Source: Spirochaetota bacterium (lineage in GTDB: Bacteria; Spirochaetota; UBA4802; JAFGDQ01). Taken from it: a stretch of DNA of 47,977 bases. Where the stretch lies: the NCBI GenBank assembly GCA_034190085.1, contig JAXHTS010000042.1, positions 1 to 47,977 of the forward strand, given 5' to 3'. The notes below the pieces were generated by a model. That model was not told the DNA's origin. It was given only the letters and a program-made list of their open reading frames with translations, and ran no database searches. Both the position numbers and the translations under genes were made by a program. Below are positions 25,654 to 34,011 of the stretch, piece after piece (position 1 is the stretch's first letter; every line of letters starts with the position of its first letter).

Positions 25654-25683
25654 ACAATAAAACTAAATGGTGTATTATGTCAA
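25654..25683 (-). promoter_or_regulatory. leuA promoter
   Basis: A perfect -35 TTGACA (25678-25683) and -10 TATTGT (25654-25659), with an 18-bp spacer. They would start transcription about 25 bases before the leader-peptide ATG. The promoter sits directly downstream of the lipoprotein gene stop. Confidence 0.65.
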
Positions 25684-25694
25684 TATTATTTACG

Positions 25695-25709
25695 GCATTC
25701 TCGGGAAAA
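25695..25709 (-). repeat. TTC-N4-GAA motif, copy upstream of the leuA promoter
   Basis: Partner of the motif at 25425-25439 (one mismatch in 15). It lies 12 bp upstream of the -35 box of the leuA promoter and just after the stop of the upstream lipoprotein gene. Confidence 0.4.
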
Positions 25710-25713
25710 ATAT

Positions 25714-26550
25714 TTAATTGGAGCCTGGGGTGGGCTCTCCGCTCTCCCAGTCTGTACAGGTGCTGTTAATATTGAAATTTATTCGCTGTACTGAATTCCC
25801 CTCGCTTGCTGAAGGTTCTTCATTATATATACACCAATCATCCATATAGCATATATCTCCAACCCCACCCTCAAAACACATAGCGTCATTGATATGATTG
25901 TCCGGTCTCAATAGATAAATAGTCTCACCATCGTTATTTAGAGGAAAAGTGAAGCCTGAATAATCGGGATATAATTCAAAGTAATTGTAAAAGCCATCAT
26001 AGGATTTAGCAATAACTATAAAACTGTTGGAGGGGATCAAGCTATCCAGAGGAAAAGTAAAGGGTGTGCTATCCTCTTTCCCATCAATTATTACAAATCC
26101 TGAGATATCGCAAGCATAGTTATGCCCATTATATATCTCAATAAACTCCCTTTCGCTCTCAGGTGAAGGGGGATCATAGAATACCTCGCTAAGTAATATC
26201 TTTGAAAATTCCTCAACTATGATCTCCTCAGAGGTATCATAATCATCCATAGCAGCATTAATATCAACAGAACCCCTGCTCAGGGCTGTAATAATTCCTG
26301 AATCGCTAATAGAAATAATTTCACTATTGCTGCTGCTCCAGGATACATCCGCATTATATGATATAATTTTTTCTCCAGAGGGAAGCAATATCAACAGCGA
26401 TGCAGTTGCTCGATCGCTGACATATAGGATTCTGGAGGGAAGGAATATCTCAATCCCGCTGTATTGTTTTTCCTCTTTTATCCCTTCTACGTATCTCTCC
26501 GGATATCCGCATGAAAAGAGGATATAGATGAGAAGATATAGAATTATCAC
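25714..26550 (-). CDS. Lipoprotein with Big-2-like and lamin-tail domains
   Basis: A 278-residue surface or periplasmic lipoprotein. A GTG start leads into a short signal peptide ending in the lipobox LFSCG (Cys about residue 14). Residues about 35-110 resemble a bacterial Ig-like (Big-2) domain (VSWSSSNSEIISISDSGIIT). Residues about 115-270 resemble a lamin-tail domain (LLSEVFYDPPSPESEREFIE and then IEIYNGHN), with a CYMDDWCIYNE loop. Lamin-tail domains are typical of secreted nuclease- or adhesin-associated proteins. The ligand is unknown. It lies between the anti-sigma gene and leuA on the same strand. Confidence 0.8.
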   Translation of the reverse strand: MIILYLLIYILFSCGYPERYVEGIKEEKQYSGIEIFLPSRILYVSDRATASLLILLPSGEKIISYNADVSWSSSNSEIISISDSGIITALSRGSVDINAAMDDYDTSEEIIVEEFSKILLSEVFYDPPSPESEREFIEIYNGHNYACDISGFVIIDGKEDSTPFTFPLDSLIPSNSFIVIAKSYDGFYNYFELYPDYSGFTFPLNNDGETIYLLRPDNHINDAMCFEGGVGDICYMDDWCIYNEEPSASEGNSVQRINFNINSTCTDWESGEPTPGSN

Positions 26551-26705
26551 AGGATTTTTCTCTTGATAGATTATGATAATTTATAAGAACATCAATCTAT
26601 AACCAAGTTCGCGCTGTCAGATAGATTGAACGGGTTACGTTCATATTGTCTAATGCAATTTTGATCTATTTAAAAACTAATTAGATCATGAGACTATTCT
26701 GATCA

Positions 26706-27077
26706 TTAGCGCAAGGATAGAGCGTTGTCAATCAACATGTCAATACTGTCATAACTAATTGACTCATTGGAAGCCTGCTTCGAAAAGCCCAGGAGACTGT
26801 CTTCTCCGAAAACTTCACTATAGGTCCCATCAAGCTGTCTGCTGATAAATCCATCAAAGTCGTTCATCCCAGGCTTCCCGCCTGTGTAAAGGGATAGAGT
26901 AACAATAATCAGTATTGCGAAAGAGAATGAAGCGATTGAGGTAGTAAATATCCTCCTCTTCTTTATTCTCTCCCTTCTATATAATACACCTTTTGCGATC
27001 TCGTAGTTCCATTCATCGCTCTTCATCCTTTCCTTGATATTTAAGTGTATCGTATTTTGAATTCCATTATCACTCAT
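26706..27077 (-). CDS. Probable anti-sigma factor, single transmembrane segment
   Basis: 123 residues with one transmembrane helix (about 44-64, SIASFSFAILIIVTLSLYTG) after a basic, cytoplasmic N-terminus, and an acidic periplasmic tail. It overlaps the ECF sigma gene by 4 bp (ATGA), and GGAGGTG precedes its start. Sequence similarity to known anti-sigma domains is not obvious: there is no ZAS cysteine/histidine motif. The role is inferred from coupling and topology. Confidence 0.6.
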   Translation of the reverse strand: MSDNGIQNTIHLNIKERMKSDEWNYEIAKGVLYRRERIKKRRIFTTSIASFSFAILIIVTLSLYTGGKPGMNDFDGFISRQLDGTYSEVFGEDSLLGFSKQASNESISYDSIDMLIDNALSLR

Positions 27078-27595
27078 CGTTTCACACCTCCATTTGCCAC
27101 TCTCTGGATGAGTTCCCTTCCTCTATAAGCTCTCGATTTTACAGTTCCTATCTTAATTGCAAGCTTCTCTGATATTTGCTTTTCAGAAAAGCCAAGAGCC
27201 ACCAGTTCCAATACTGATTTGTATTTTTCTGGCAGCCTTTTGATCATCTTTTTCAAATCAATCTCCATTGCCGTCAGTTCTCCGCTTTCACTAGCGTAGT
27301 CCTTTGTAATTCCCATCTGTCTAATTGCCGCCTTCTTGAATTTTTCCTCCTCTCTCTTAAGCCTGCCGGTCATACGAAGAGATTCATTCTTTGCAATCCT
27401 GTATAGCCAAGTCTCCAAGGAAGAGTCACCCCTGAAGCTATTCCTCCTCAAACCCCTGTATGCTCTGATATATACCTCCTGAACAACATCGTCAATGGAG
27501 TGGTAAAATCTTACTGCAAGATGCCTCTCAATCGCTGAAAGCACAACACCCTTGGTATTTTTTACAATTTCAGCAAATTCCCTGTCTTCCATCAT
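27074..27595 (-). CDS. ECF-type RNA polymerase sigma factor
   Basis: A 173-residue sigma-70 family regulator with region 2 (IDDVVQEVYIRAYRGL and SLETWLYRIAKNES) and a C-terminal region 4 helix-turn-helix (KQISEKLAIKIGTVKSRAYR). There is no region 3, as in ECF factors. It is coupled to a membrane partner and preceded on the same strand by a Spy/CpxP-like gene, reminiscent of metal- or envelope-stress modules. A direct two-base preceding codon (MM) leaves the exact start uncertain by one residue. Confidence 0.92.
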   Translation of the reverse strand: MMEDREFAEIVKNTKGVVLSAIERHLAVRFYHSIDDVVQEVYIRAYRGLRRNSFRGDSSLETWLYRIAKNESLRMTGRLKREEEKFKKAAIRQMGITKDYASESGELTAMEIDLKKMIKRLPEKYKSVLELVALGFSEKQISEKLAIKIGTVKSRAYRGRELIQRVANGGVKR

Positions 27596-27635
27596 CTATC
27601 TCTCAGCTAACATAATAAAGTCGAAATCCCAAAGA

Positions 27636-27661
27636 TCTATCCCACCCAGAGGGGGGATAGA
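27636..27661 (-). other. Hairpin between the Spy-like gene and the sigma gene
   Basis: Eight-base perfect arms TCTATCCC / GGGATAGA around a 10-base loop, in the 122-bp gap. There is no T tract on the minus strand, so it is more likely an mRNA processing or stability element than a terminator. Confidence 0.4.
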
Positions 27662-27717
27662 GACTGCACATGAAGAATCAATAATTAAAAATATCGTTAA
27701 TTAGATGTAAACCTTGA

Positions 27718-28239
27718 TTACTGTCCCCTCTCCCCGAGCGCACAGGGTGGTTGATGGAAATGCATTCCACCCTTACCCATTCCCATTCTAGAGCCTCTAA
27801 GCCTATTTTTCTGTGAAGGAGTAAGTAATTTTTCAATATCCAATCTCTGCTTAATCCGTAGCATTCTTATTTCAATCTTTAACTCCGATATCTCCTTTAG
27901 CAAGGAACGAACTTTTTTTAAATTAACATTATCCTCCAAAAGCATGCTCTGTAGATTGATCCTTTTGGGAGCGATCTTCTCTTTAATCTTTAATAGTTTT
28001 TTCTTGTATTCAAGATTAATTTCACTTATTTTGTTTACCTGATCATCGGAAAGCCCAAACCTCTCTTTCATCATCTCCGGGTTTCCGAAGAACACACCCT
28101 TATGGAATCCTCCATCCCTGCAATCATAATGTCCAGGCCTTCCATGTCCTTTACCGCCTCCCCTTTTAGCAAAAAGATCATTACTATTTGACAGTATAAA
28201 TAACACAACAATCGATGAGAATAACAATCTCTTTTTCAT
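27718..28239 (-). CDS. Spy/CpxP-like periplasmic protein
   Basis: An exported, helix-rich protein of about 173 residues of the Spy/CpxP/ZraP class (chaperones or metal-binding envelope-stress proteins). The preferred start (MKKRLLFSS) has GGAGGATATTC before it; the longer frame begins 20 codons upstream. After the signal peptide comes a Gly/His-rich stretch (KRGGGKGHGRPGHYD). Next is FGLSDDQVNKISEINLEYKK, then long charged helices, and the LTPSQKNRL repeat typical of the LTxxQ family. A second His-containing stretch follows at the end (GGMHFHQPP). The two histidine-bearing tails fit metal binding. It is likely part of the ECF sigma module. Confidence 0.82.
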   Translation of the reverse strand: MKKRLLFSSIVVLFILSNSNDLFAKRGGGKGHGRPGHYDCRDGGFHKGVFFGNPEMMKERFGLSDDQVNKISEINLEYKKKLLKIKEKIAPKRINLQSMLLEDNVNLKKVRSLLKEISELKIEIRMLRIKQRLDIEKLLTPSQKNRLRGSRMGMGKGGMHFHQPPCALGERGQ

Positions 28240-28411
28240 GAATATCCTCCTTTTTCTGAATTTGTACATTTGACCCCAAATATAGCCTAAAGGTTCCATT
28301 TTATTTAATCACATCCTTAATAATTTATTGACTTGTTTCTCATAAAACATGTATTATTTTAACAACAAGCGCCTTCCTAAGCTGAATTCACATTTAAGAA
28401 TATTTATAAAT

Positions 28412-30178
28412 ATGAGGTTACCTCGTATCAAATGGCTTCCCTCTTTGCTATTACCTTTGCTTGTGCTGTTATCAGCATATGCTGAGGCTAAGAATATTAT
28501 TCACTGGCCTCTTAATCTTCCCAAAAGTTTGTCAGCAACCCTTGGCGAAATTAGGGGGTATTCTCTTCATCAGGGAATAGATATCAAGACAAGAGGGCGT
28601 GTGGGTTATCCCGTCTTTGCTGCCTTATCAGGAAAATTATACAGAATAGTATCCAAGGAGTATGGATATGGGAATGCCCTTTTCATAGATCATGGCAATG
28701 GTCTTAAGTCAGTATATGGTCATCTGGACTCCTTTGAGGAGGGCAAGCATCATCTGGATTCATTGGCGAAAACACTAAGTGTACTTTACAATAGAGATTT
28801 CCTTGACTTTAGATTATATAAAAGCCATCTACCCTACAATTCTGAAGAGATGATTGCCTATGCCGGCGAGTCAGGATCCGGGCCTCCTCATCTTCATTTT
28901 GAAATCAGAAAGGATGATAGATTGCTAAACCCCCTTGCCCTTATTCACATAAAGGATAAGGAACCGCCAATTATAGAAAACCTGTTTGTTTGTATTGAGA
29001 AGAATGACACCACCATAAAAGAGGAGAGGTTTAGGATTAAAAAGAGATGGGGCAAATATCTTCCGCAAAATGGAGAGATAGAGGTCTCAAGCAATGACAG
29101 AATATTTTTCAAACTATCATGCTATGACAGGGTTGGAGCTCGTAATAGGGTTGCCATCTACAAGATAAAACTTTTCTCGGATAAGGCAAGGATATTTGAG
29201 ACAGCTTTTAATGCAATCCAGATAAGTGATTATAAAAATGGACATCTTATATATGATATTTCTAAATCCGCCATTGGCGATGGAGGGGTATCATACACAT
29301 ATTCTTTATGTCAGAGGGATAAACGCAATTCCAGTTTTATAAATGGAGATGGCAGTGGTTATATTGAGCCTAAGAATGGCGAAAGGGATATTAGAATAGA
29401 GGTTCTAGATTTTGCGGGAAATGCCGCTATTATGAAGTTTAAGCTTTTGCAAAAAAGAATAGGTGAAAAAATAGCATCAGATTTTTATGTTATTGATGAA
29501 AAGAGAATATGCCATATAAGGAATATGACAGGAGAGATGGAGGTTATAATGCCTTCCGGTTCAATTAAAGGCAAAAGGCTATTAAAAGTAGAAATTTCAG
29601 AAAAAAGGGGATTGCTTAATAAGATAAAAAAAATATCAGCAGTCAATAGGGAGGACATACTCAAAATATTTTCAATCTATCCCTTTGATATTGTCTATAA
29701 ACGGCCTATTACAATTCAAATACAGAAACCCAAAGGTATATCAGATAGGGAAGTTCAAAATATCCTTATTTATAGGTTCTTTGAAAGTAGAAGGCCTAAA
29801 CCATTGGACACAGTGTATAATTCTGAGAGAGGTGTATTCAAAACCCTATCATTAACCAATGGATACTTCATTCTTATAAGGGATAGAATACCCCCAAGGA
29901 TGGTGATGCCTCCAACCCATGAGTTCTGCGAGGATAGGAGCATATACAGTCGAATAAGGCTATACGCTTCAGATAATCTCTCCAGAATTGATAGGGATTC
30001 TATTACTTGCTTAATTGACGGGGAATCCTTCCCCTCAAAATATGATACAGCTAGAAAATGGATTGAGATGAACCTACCAAGAGAAGCAATCTCAATAGGT
30101 CTGCATCATATTTTTGTAGAAGTTAGTGACAGGGCAGGGAATCAGTGTGTTTTCAGGGAATTGTTTATGAGAAATTGA
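28412..30178 (+). CDS. M23-family peptidase (LytM-like) with large C-terminal region
   Basis: Secreted or periplasmic zinc endopeptidase for cross-bridges of peptidoglycan. From the preferred ATG the protein (about 588 residues) starts with a signal peptide (LPSLLLPLLVLLSAYAEA). The M23 domain follows: first zinc ligand in HQGIDIKTRG, then NALFIDHGNGLKSVYGHLD, and the final HLHFEIRK. All zinc and catalytic histidines are present. About 400 further residues are beta-rich, with tandem-looking DRVGARN/DFAGNAA/DRAGNQ motifs as in Ig-like or cohesin-like extracellular domains. An alternative start lies 21 codons upstream (28349). It reads divergently from the Spy-like gene. Confidence 0.9.
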   Translation: MRLPRIKWLPSLLLPLLVLLSAYAEAKNIIHWPLNLPKSLSATLGEIRGYSLHQGIDIKTRGRVGYPVFAALSGKLYRIVSKEYGYGNALFIDHGNGLKSVYGHLDSFEEGKHHLDSLAKTLSVLYNRDFLDFRLYKSHLPYNSEEMIAYAGESGSGPPHLHFEIRKDDRLLNPLALIHIKDKEPPIIENLFVCIEKNDTTIKEERFRIKKRWGKYLPQNGEIEVSSNDRIFFKLSCYDRVGARNRVAIYKIKLFSDKARIFETAFNAIQISDYKNGHLIYDISKSAIGDGGVSYTYSLCQRDKRNSSFINGDGSGYIEPKNGERDIRIEVLDFAGNAAIMKFKLLQKRIGEKIASDFYVIDEKRICHIRNMTGEMEVIMPSGSIKGKRLLKVEISEKRGLLNKIKKISAVNREDILKIFSIYPFDIVYKRPITIQIQKPKGISDREVQNILIYRFFESRRPKPLDTVYNSERGVFKTLSLTNGYFILIRDRIPPRMVMPPTHEFCEDRSIYSRIRLYASDNLSRIDRDSITCLIDGESFPSKYDTARKWIEMNLPREAISIGLHHIFVEVSDRAGNQCVFRELFMRN

Positions 30179-30512
30179 GAGATCCCTGATCCACTGGGAA
30201 TTTTTTCCCTTAAGCCCTATCCTATTTTTCTTTATAATATTTATATAAATCCTGATAATTCTAATTATCTTTTTTGCTTGACTAAAAAAAAAAAAGGAGT
30301 TAAGTAAATTCGTTATAATCTGTAATATGATAAATCTTTCATATTTATTTCTTCGCTACTTAATAAATAAATTCAGTTATTTCCATATGCCGATAGATCA
30401 GAAAGCATTGGAAGAGCTTGTGTTAGAATAGAATTTTTGTAGCAACATCCCATTGTAGGAGAATGATAAGATCACATTTACACTATCATGGATGCATTCT
30501 TTTAATGAATCA

Positions 30513-30550
30513 AGTTTCAATAAATAATATGGATCTAATTTATTGAAACT
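30513..30550. repeat. 13-bp perfect inverted repeat
   Basis: Arms AGTTTCAATAAAT and ATTTATTGAAACT are exact reverse complements around a 12-base loop. No T tract follows, which argues against a terminator. It lies 42 bp before the -35 box of the putative STAS promoter and could be an operator or a processed RNA hairpin. Confidence 0.6.
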
Positions 30551-30559
30551 ACAACCAAA

Positions 30560-30589
30560 GCCAAAATAGTCCATGGATGGGTTATTTTA
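30560..30589. repeat. Dispersed palindromic element, copy 1
   Basis: 30 bp, 27 of them identical to 45871-45900. Arms AAAATAGTCCA and TGGGTTATTTT pair with two G-T wobbles. The other copy has compensating changes around the loop, pointing to a repeat conserved as a hairpin. Confidence 0.6.
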
Positions 30590-30591
30590 TC

Positions 30592-30621
30592 TTGACAGTT
30601 CCAGACGATTAGCCATACACT
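30592..30621 (+). promoter_or_regulatory. Putative promoter of the STAS gene
   Basis: Consensus -35 TTGACA at 30592-30597 and -10-like TACACT at 30616-30621, 18 bp apart. This would start transcription about 50 bases before the STAS ATG. Confidence 0.5.
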
Positions 30622-30678
30622 ATAAGGATAATCTATTTTTGAACCTTTTTTAACAATATCAGCAAGGAGTAGAGTAGA

Positions 30679-31014
30679 ATGGACATTACCAAAACTACAA
30701 AGGGGGATATAGTTATATTAAATATATTCGGAGAGATCGATCTATACAATGCTCCAGAAATTAAAGATATTATCAATAAGCTGATTCAAGAACAGAAGTA
30801 TAATGTTATTATTGATCTGGCCAAGGTATCATATATAGATTCATCAGGAATAGGGGCTCTAATATCGAGCTTATCCAATCTTAAGAAATATCAGGGTGGT
30901 TTAAAGATAATTAATGTTTATGCCTCAGTACGGAAGGTTTTTGAACTAACAAAGCTAACATCATTCTTTGAGATTTATGATTCAGAGGAGGAGGCAATTA
31001 ACTCCTTTAAATAG
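30679..31014 (+). CDS. STAS-domain anti-sigma factor antagonist
   Basis: A 111-residue SpoIIAA-like protein that, in its family, binds anti-sigma kinases when unphosphorylated. The phosphorylation loop is visible as SYIDSSGIGALISS, with the conserved serine following aspartate (about residues 55-58), and the N-terminal GEIDLYNAPEIK strand-helix also fits. No partner kinase or phosphatase is encoded nearby. It precedes a DUF4398/LysM lipoprotein by 44 bp and is likely co-transcribed with it. Confidence 0.92.
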   Translation: MDITKTTKGDIVILNIFGEIDLYNAPEIKDIINKLIQEQKYNVIIDLAKVSYIDSSGIGALISSLSNLKKYQGGLKIINVYASVRKVFELTKLTSFFEIYDSEEEAINSFK

Positions 31015-31058
31015 ATGGAATTATTGCTCAATAAATATAAAAAGATGAGGATGTTATT

Positions 31059-32375
31059 ATGAGTAGAGATCGAAGAAATATCAATGTTATTTTGTTTATA
31101 TTCTTAATTTCGATTATTTCGAGTTGTAGCGAGAAGGTTCCCATAAAGGAGATGTCTCTAGCCAGGTTGGAAATAACCAGGGCCCTCTCTGTTAAGGCTG
31201 AGAAGTATGCCCAGGACGAGATAAGTGAGGCCAAGAAGGAATTATTGGAATGTCACAATCATATTAAGTCAGACCAGCTCGATAAGGCTAAGAGTTCAGC
31301 AATTCATTCCCACAGAAAAGCCCTTGAGGCTTACAATAAATCGATTCCACTTTTAGCAAAGGATACAATTGATTCAGCTGAGGAAAAGATTTCTGAGGCT
31401 GAGGAGGCCTATGCTGAGGAGCTATCAAGTGAAGAATACGAAAATGCTGCGAATGCCCTGATTAAGGCAAAGGAGTTGTATGAACAAAGGACCTTTTATG
31501 AGTCCTATGAAAAGGCAAAGGAAGCCATTGAACTGGCAGAAATTTCAAGGGATATTGCTCTGGGGAAAAAGGATCTCTTAAATGATTCCATTGCTGAGGT
31601 TCGTTTAATACTGGAGGATTCAGAGAAATATGATGCGGAAAAATATGCACCGGAGAATACCAAACTTGCCAATGAAAACATTGAAATCGCAGAGAATTCA
31701 CTCCAATCCCTGAAGCTAAAGGAGGGATTTTCTGCAATAGAGACAGCAAGGATGAATGCTGATGAGGCCTTTTTACTCGCCTTGAAGGGAATATCCGGTG
31801 AGAATATATCCAGCGCTGAAAACCTGTTAAATGAGGCGAGTAATTCTGAAGGCGCATCAATCGCCCAGGATGAATTAGGGGGAGCCAAGGAGGCCCTAGC
31901 CCTATCAAAAAACCTCTTCTCTGAAAACAAATACATAGAATCAATAAGTGCTGCTGATGAATCTAAGAGATTTGCATATATTGTATTAAATACAAAGAAG
32001 GTCGTAGTTGAGGAGGTGACAACCAAAGGGGAGGAAGAGACTGTTTCCGAAGAAGATACCATCCTAAAAGAGAAGGAATATCATATATATAAGGTTAGAT
32101 ATATACCAAGGAGAAGGGATTGCCTCTGGAGAATTGCCGAGAGATTCTATAATAATCCCTGGTTATGGAGGAAGATATACAGGGCAAACAGGGATAAGAT
32201 ATATGATCCGGACCTAATATGGCCGGACATGCTTTTGAAGGTGCCTATTTTGGGAAAATCTACTGAGCAGGATGAGAAGAAAATAGTTGAAAAGAGGGAA
32301 GAGGAAGCCATTGAGGAGGAAACCCTTGATGAAGAGGTAATCGAGGAGGATGAGGATTATTACAAAAATGAATAG
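31059..32375 (+). CDS. DUF4398 and LysM-domain lipoprotein
   Basis: A 438-residue envelope protein. A signal peptide with lipobox (ISIISSCS, Cys about residue 25) is followed by long Ala/Glu/Lys-rich helices with tandem repeats of the EKYAxDEIxEAKKELxE type (about 40-310), as in DUF4398 proteins. A LysM-like peptidoglycan-binding segment lies near the C-terminus (YIPRRRDCLWRIAERFYNNP then IYDPDLIWPDMLLKVP, about 350-400), followed by an extremely acidic tail. It probably tethers the outer membrane or a periplasmic complex to peptidoglycan. Such architecture is common in spirochaetes. Confidence 0.85.
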   Translation: MSRDRRNINVILFIFLISIISSCSEKVPIKEMSLARLEITRALSVKAEKYAQDEISEAKKELLECHNHIKSDQLDKAKSSAIHSHRKALEAYNKSIPLLAKDTIDSAEEKISEAEEAYAEELSSEEYENAANALIKAKELYEQRTFYESYEKAKEAIELAEISRDIALGKKDLLNDSIAEVRLILEDSEKYDAEKYAPENTKLANENIEIAENSLQSLKLKEGFSAIETARMNADEAFLLALKGISGENISSAENLLNEASNSEGASIAQDELGGAKEALALSKNLFSENKYIESISAADESKRFAYIVLNTKKVVVEEVTTKGEEETVSEEDTILKEKEYHIYKVRYIPRRRDCLWRIAERFYNNPWLWRKIYRANRDKIYDPDLIWPDMLLKVPILGKSTEQDEKKIVEKREEEAIEEETLDEEVIEEDEDYYKNE

Positions 32376-32402
32376 ATGAGAACCAAGTTTTAATGAATAT
32401 TT

Positions 32403-32906
32403 ATGAAAGATGCCGCATATTGGATAGAGAAGCTTAACCTCAGGAAACATCCTGAAGGGGGCTATTACAGGGAGACCTACAGATCAGATGAATTAATAGA
32501 TAAGAGGGCTCTACCGGAGAGATTTCTTGGTGAGCGATCTTTATCAACCGCAATCTACTTCCTATTATCAGATAATGAATTTTCAGCGTTTCATCGACTT
32601 AAATCAGATGAATTATGGCATTACTATACCGGCTCCTCAATAACAATTCACACAATAGACGAGAATGGAATATACTCATGCATAAAACTCGGTAACGATT
32701 TTGAGAACAATGAAGTGTTCCAGGCAACGGTGAGGGCGGGCGACTGGATGGGGGCCTCGTTAAATCATCCCCCATCCTTCTCATTGGTTGGATGCACTGT
32801 TTCTCCGGGTTTTGATTTCAATGACTTTGAGATGGGAAGCAGAACCGGACTAATAAAACTCTTTCCTCAACACAGGTTATTGATAGAACAACTAACTTTA
32901 ACATAA
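32403..32906 (+). CDS. Cupin-domain protein (DUF985 type)
   Basis: 167 residues of the small cupin family that includes yeast YML079W, likely binding a sugar or nucleotide-like ligand. Visible are LRKHPEGGYYRETYRSD at the start, STAIYFLL, FHRLKSDELWHYYTGSS (metal-site-like His/Glu) and GCTVSPGFDFNDFEM near the end. It starts the plus-strand cluster that continues with AmgK- and MurU-like genes, so a role with cell-wall sugars is possible but unproven. Confidence 0.88.
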   Translation: MKDAAYWIEKLNLRKHPEGGYYRETYRSDELIDKRALPERFLGERSLSTAIYFLLSDNEFSAFHRLKSDELWHYYTGSSITIHTIDENGIYSCIKLGNDFENNEVFQATVRAGDWMGASLNHPPSFSLVGCTVSPGFDFNDFEMGSRTGLIKLFPQHRLLIEQLTLT

Positions 32907-33012
32907 TGATCCACTCATACAATGTATCCGCTTGCCTTTGCCGCATGTGACAGGTGATGATACTCCATATGTTGTACGCTATGCACATGAACCAAGGATT
33001 ATCTCGAAAATC

Positions 33013-34011
33013 ATGATAATCAGTAATTCAGATAGATTCATTCAAAACTTTATTGGAGATAATTATTATATTGAAAAGTTAGATGGCGACGCGTCCACCC
33101 GCGAATATTTCAGGATTATTTCCCCCAACAAAACCTGCATATTGTGTATTGACAGCAGCCTTAAAAATATACCCTTAGGGGAATACCCCTATATTGCCAT
33201 TCATGATATTTTTAGGAGGAGAGATATTCCGGTCCCTGAGGTTTATTCCCTTGATAATATAAACGGACTTTTGCTGATTGAGGATTTAGGGGAGGGCATT
33301 CTTGAAGCAATTTATTCTGATTTGAGTGATTGTGAAATTCACAGAATCTATCAAAAGCTGATAGATATCATAGTAGAAATACAGCTAACAGAGGGGGATG
33401 ACAGGTGTGTTCCTTTTAATCTTAGCTTTGATATTGATAAGCTGATGTTTGAATTCAACTTTTTCATTAAACATGCGCTGATACACTATTTTCAAGCAGA
33501 TATTAGCAAGGGTGAGCTGGAGAAACTGAATAGCGAGTTTTTTAAAATATCTGAAATCCTCTATATTCCCGGTTGGTTTGTGCTGAATCATAGGGATTTC
33601 CACAGCCGCAACATTATTATCCATCAGTCCAAACCCTTTGTTATTGATTTTCAGGATGCAAGGATGGGACTTCCCCAGTATGATGTTGTGTCCCTATTAA
33701 GGGACTCGTATCTTGTTCTTGACAATGGCCTTGTTGAAACGCTGAAAAGACATCATTATACAAGCTTGAATAAAAGGGGGTATAACATGATGACGCCCGA
33801 TGAGTATGAATACTATTTTGACATTTTAGCATTCCAGAGAAATGTTAAGGCAATAGGAAGCTTTGCTTATCAGGTTGCATCGCTGCATAATAAGAGATAT
33901 GAAAAATATATTGCACCCACTCTTAAATATCTATGGAAGTATAATGAAACGAGGAAGGAATTGAACGACGCGGTTGAAATTATTAAAAACAATATTGGGA
34001 TCGACTTGTGA
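33013..34011 (+). CDS. amgK: Aminoglycoside-phosphotransferase-fold sugar kinase, AmgK-like
   Basis: In Pseudomonas, AmgK phosphorylates MurNAc and GlcNAc at the anomeric position in the salvage route to UDP-MurNAc. This protein (about 332 residues from the preferred ATG; a TTG at 32932 gives 359) shows DGDASTREYFRI, the Brenner-type catalytic HRDFHSRNII and the metal-binding VIDFQDAR. Its stop overlaps the next gene's GTG by 4 bp. Position before a MurU-like gene and a NamZ gene strongly supports the AmgK role over antibiotic kinases. Confidence 0.8.
   Translation: MIISNSDRFIQNFIGDNYYIEKLDGDASTREYFRIISPNKTCILCIDSSLKNIPLGEYPYIAIHDIFRRRDIPVPEVYSLDNINGLLLIEDLGEGILEAIYSDLSDCEIHRIYQKLIDIIVEIQLTEGDDRCVPFNLSFDIDKLMFEFNFFIKHALIHYFQADISKGELEKLNSEFFKISEILYIPGWFVLNHRDFHSRNIIIHQSKPFVIDFQDARMGLPQYDVVSLLRDSYLVLDNGLVETLKRHHYTSLNKRGYNMMTPDEYEYYFDILAFQRNVKAIGSFAYQVASLHNKRYEKYIAPTLKYLWKYNETRKELNDAVEIIKNNIGIDL

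Larger units (their letters stand above)
30179..30678. other. Gene-free interval with several structured elements
   Basis: 500 bp of AT-rich sequence between the M23 gene and the STAS gene. It holds a 12-A tract near 30284, the 13-bp inverted repeat at 30513-30550, a dispersed palindrome at 30560-30589, and a likely promoter at 30592-30621. No ORF is credible. Confidence 0.5.

Noticed and set aside
25289-25713. T-box or leucine/SAM-type riboswitch upstream of leuA
   Set aside because: No T-box sequence or known aptamer core was found; the Leu-rich ORF plus terminator explains the structure better.
31462-32062. Minus-strand ORFs inside the DUF4398/LysM gene
   Set aside because: They are antisense shadows of a clearly coding Ala/Glu-rich gene.
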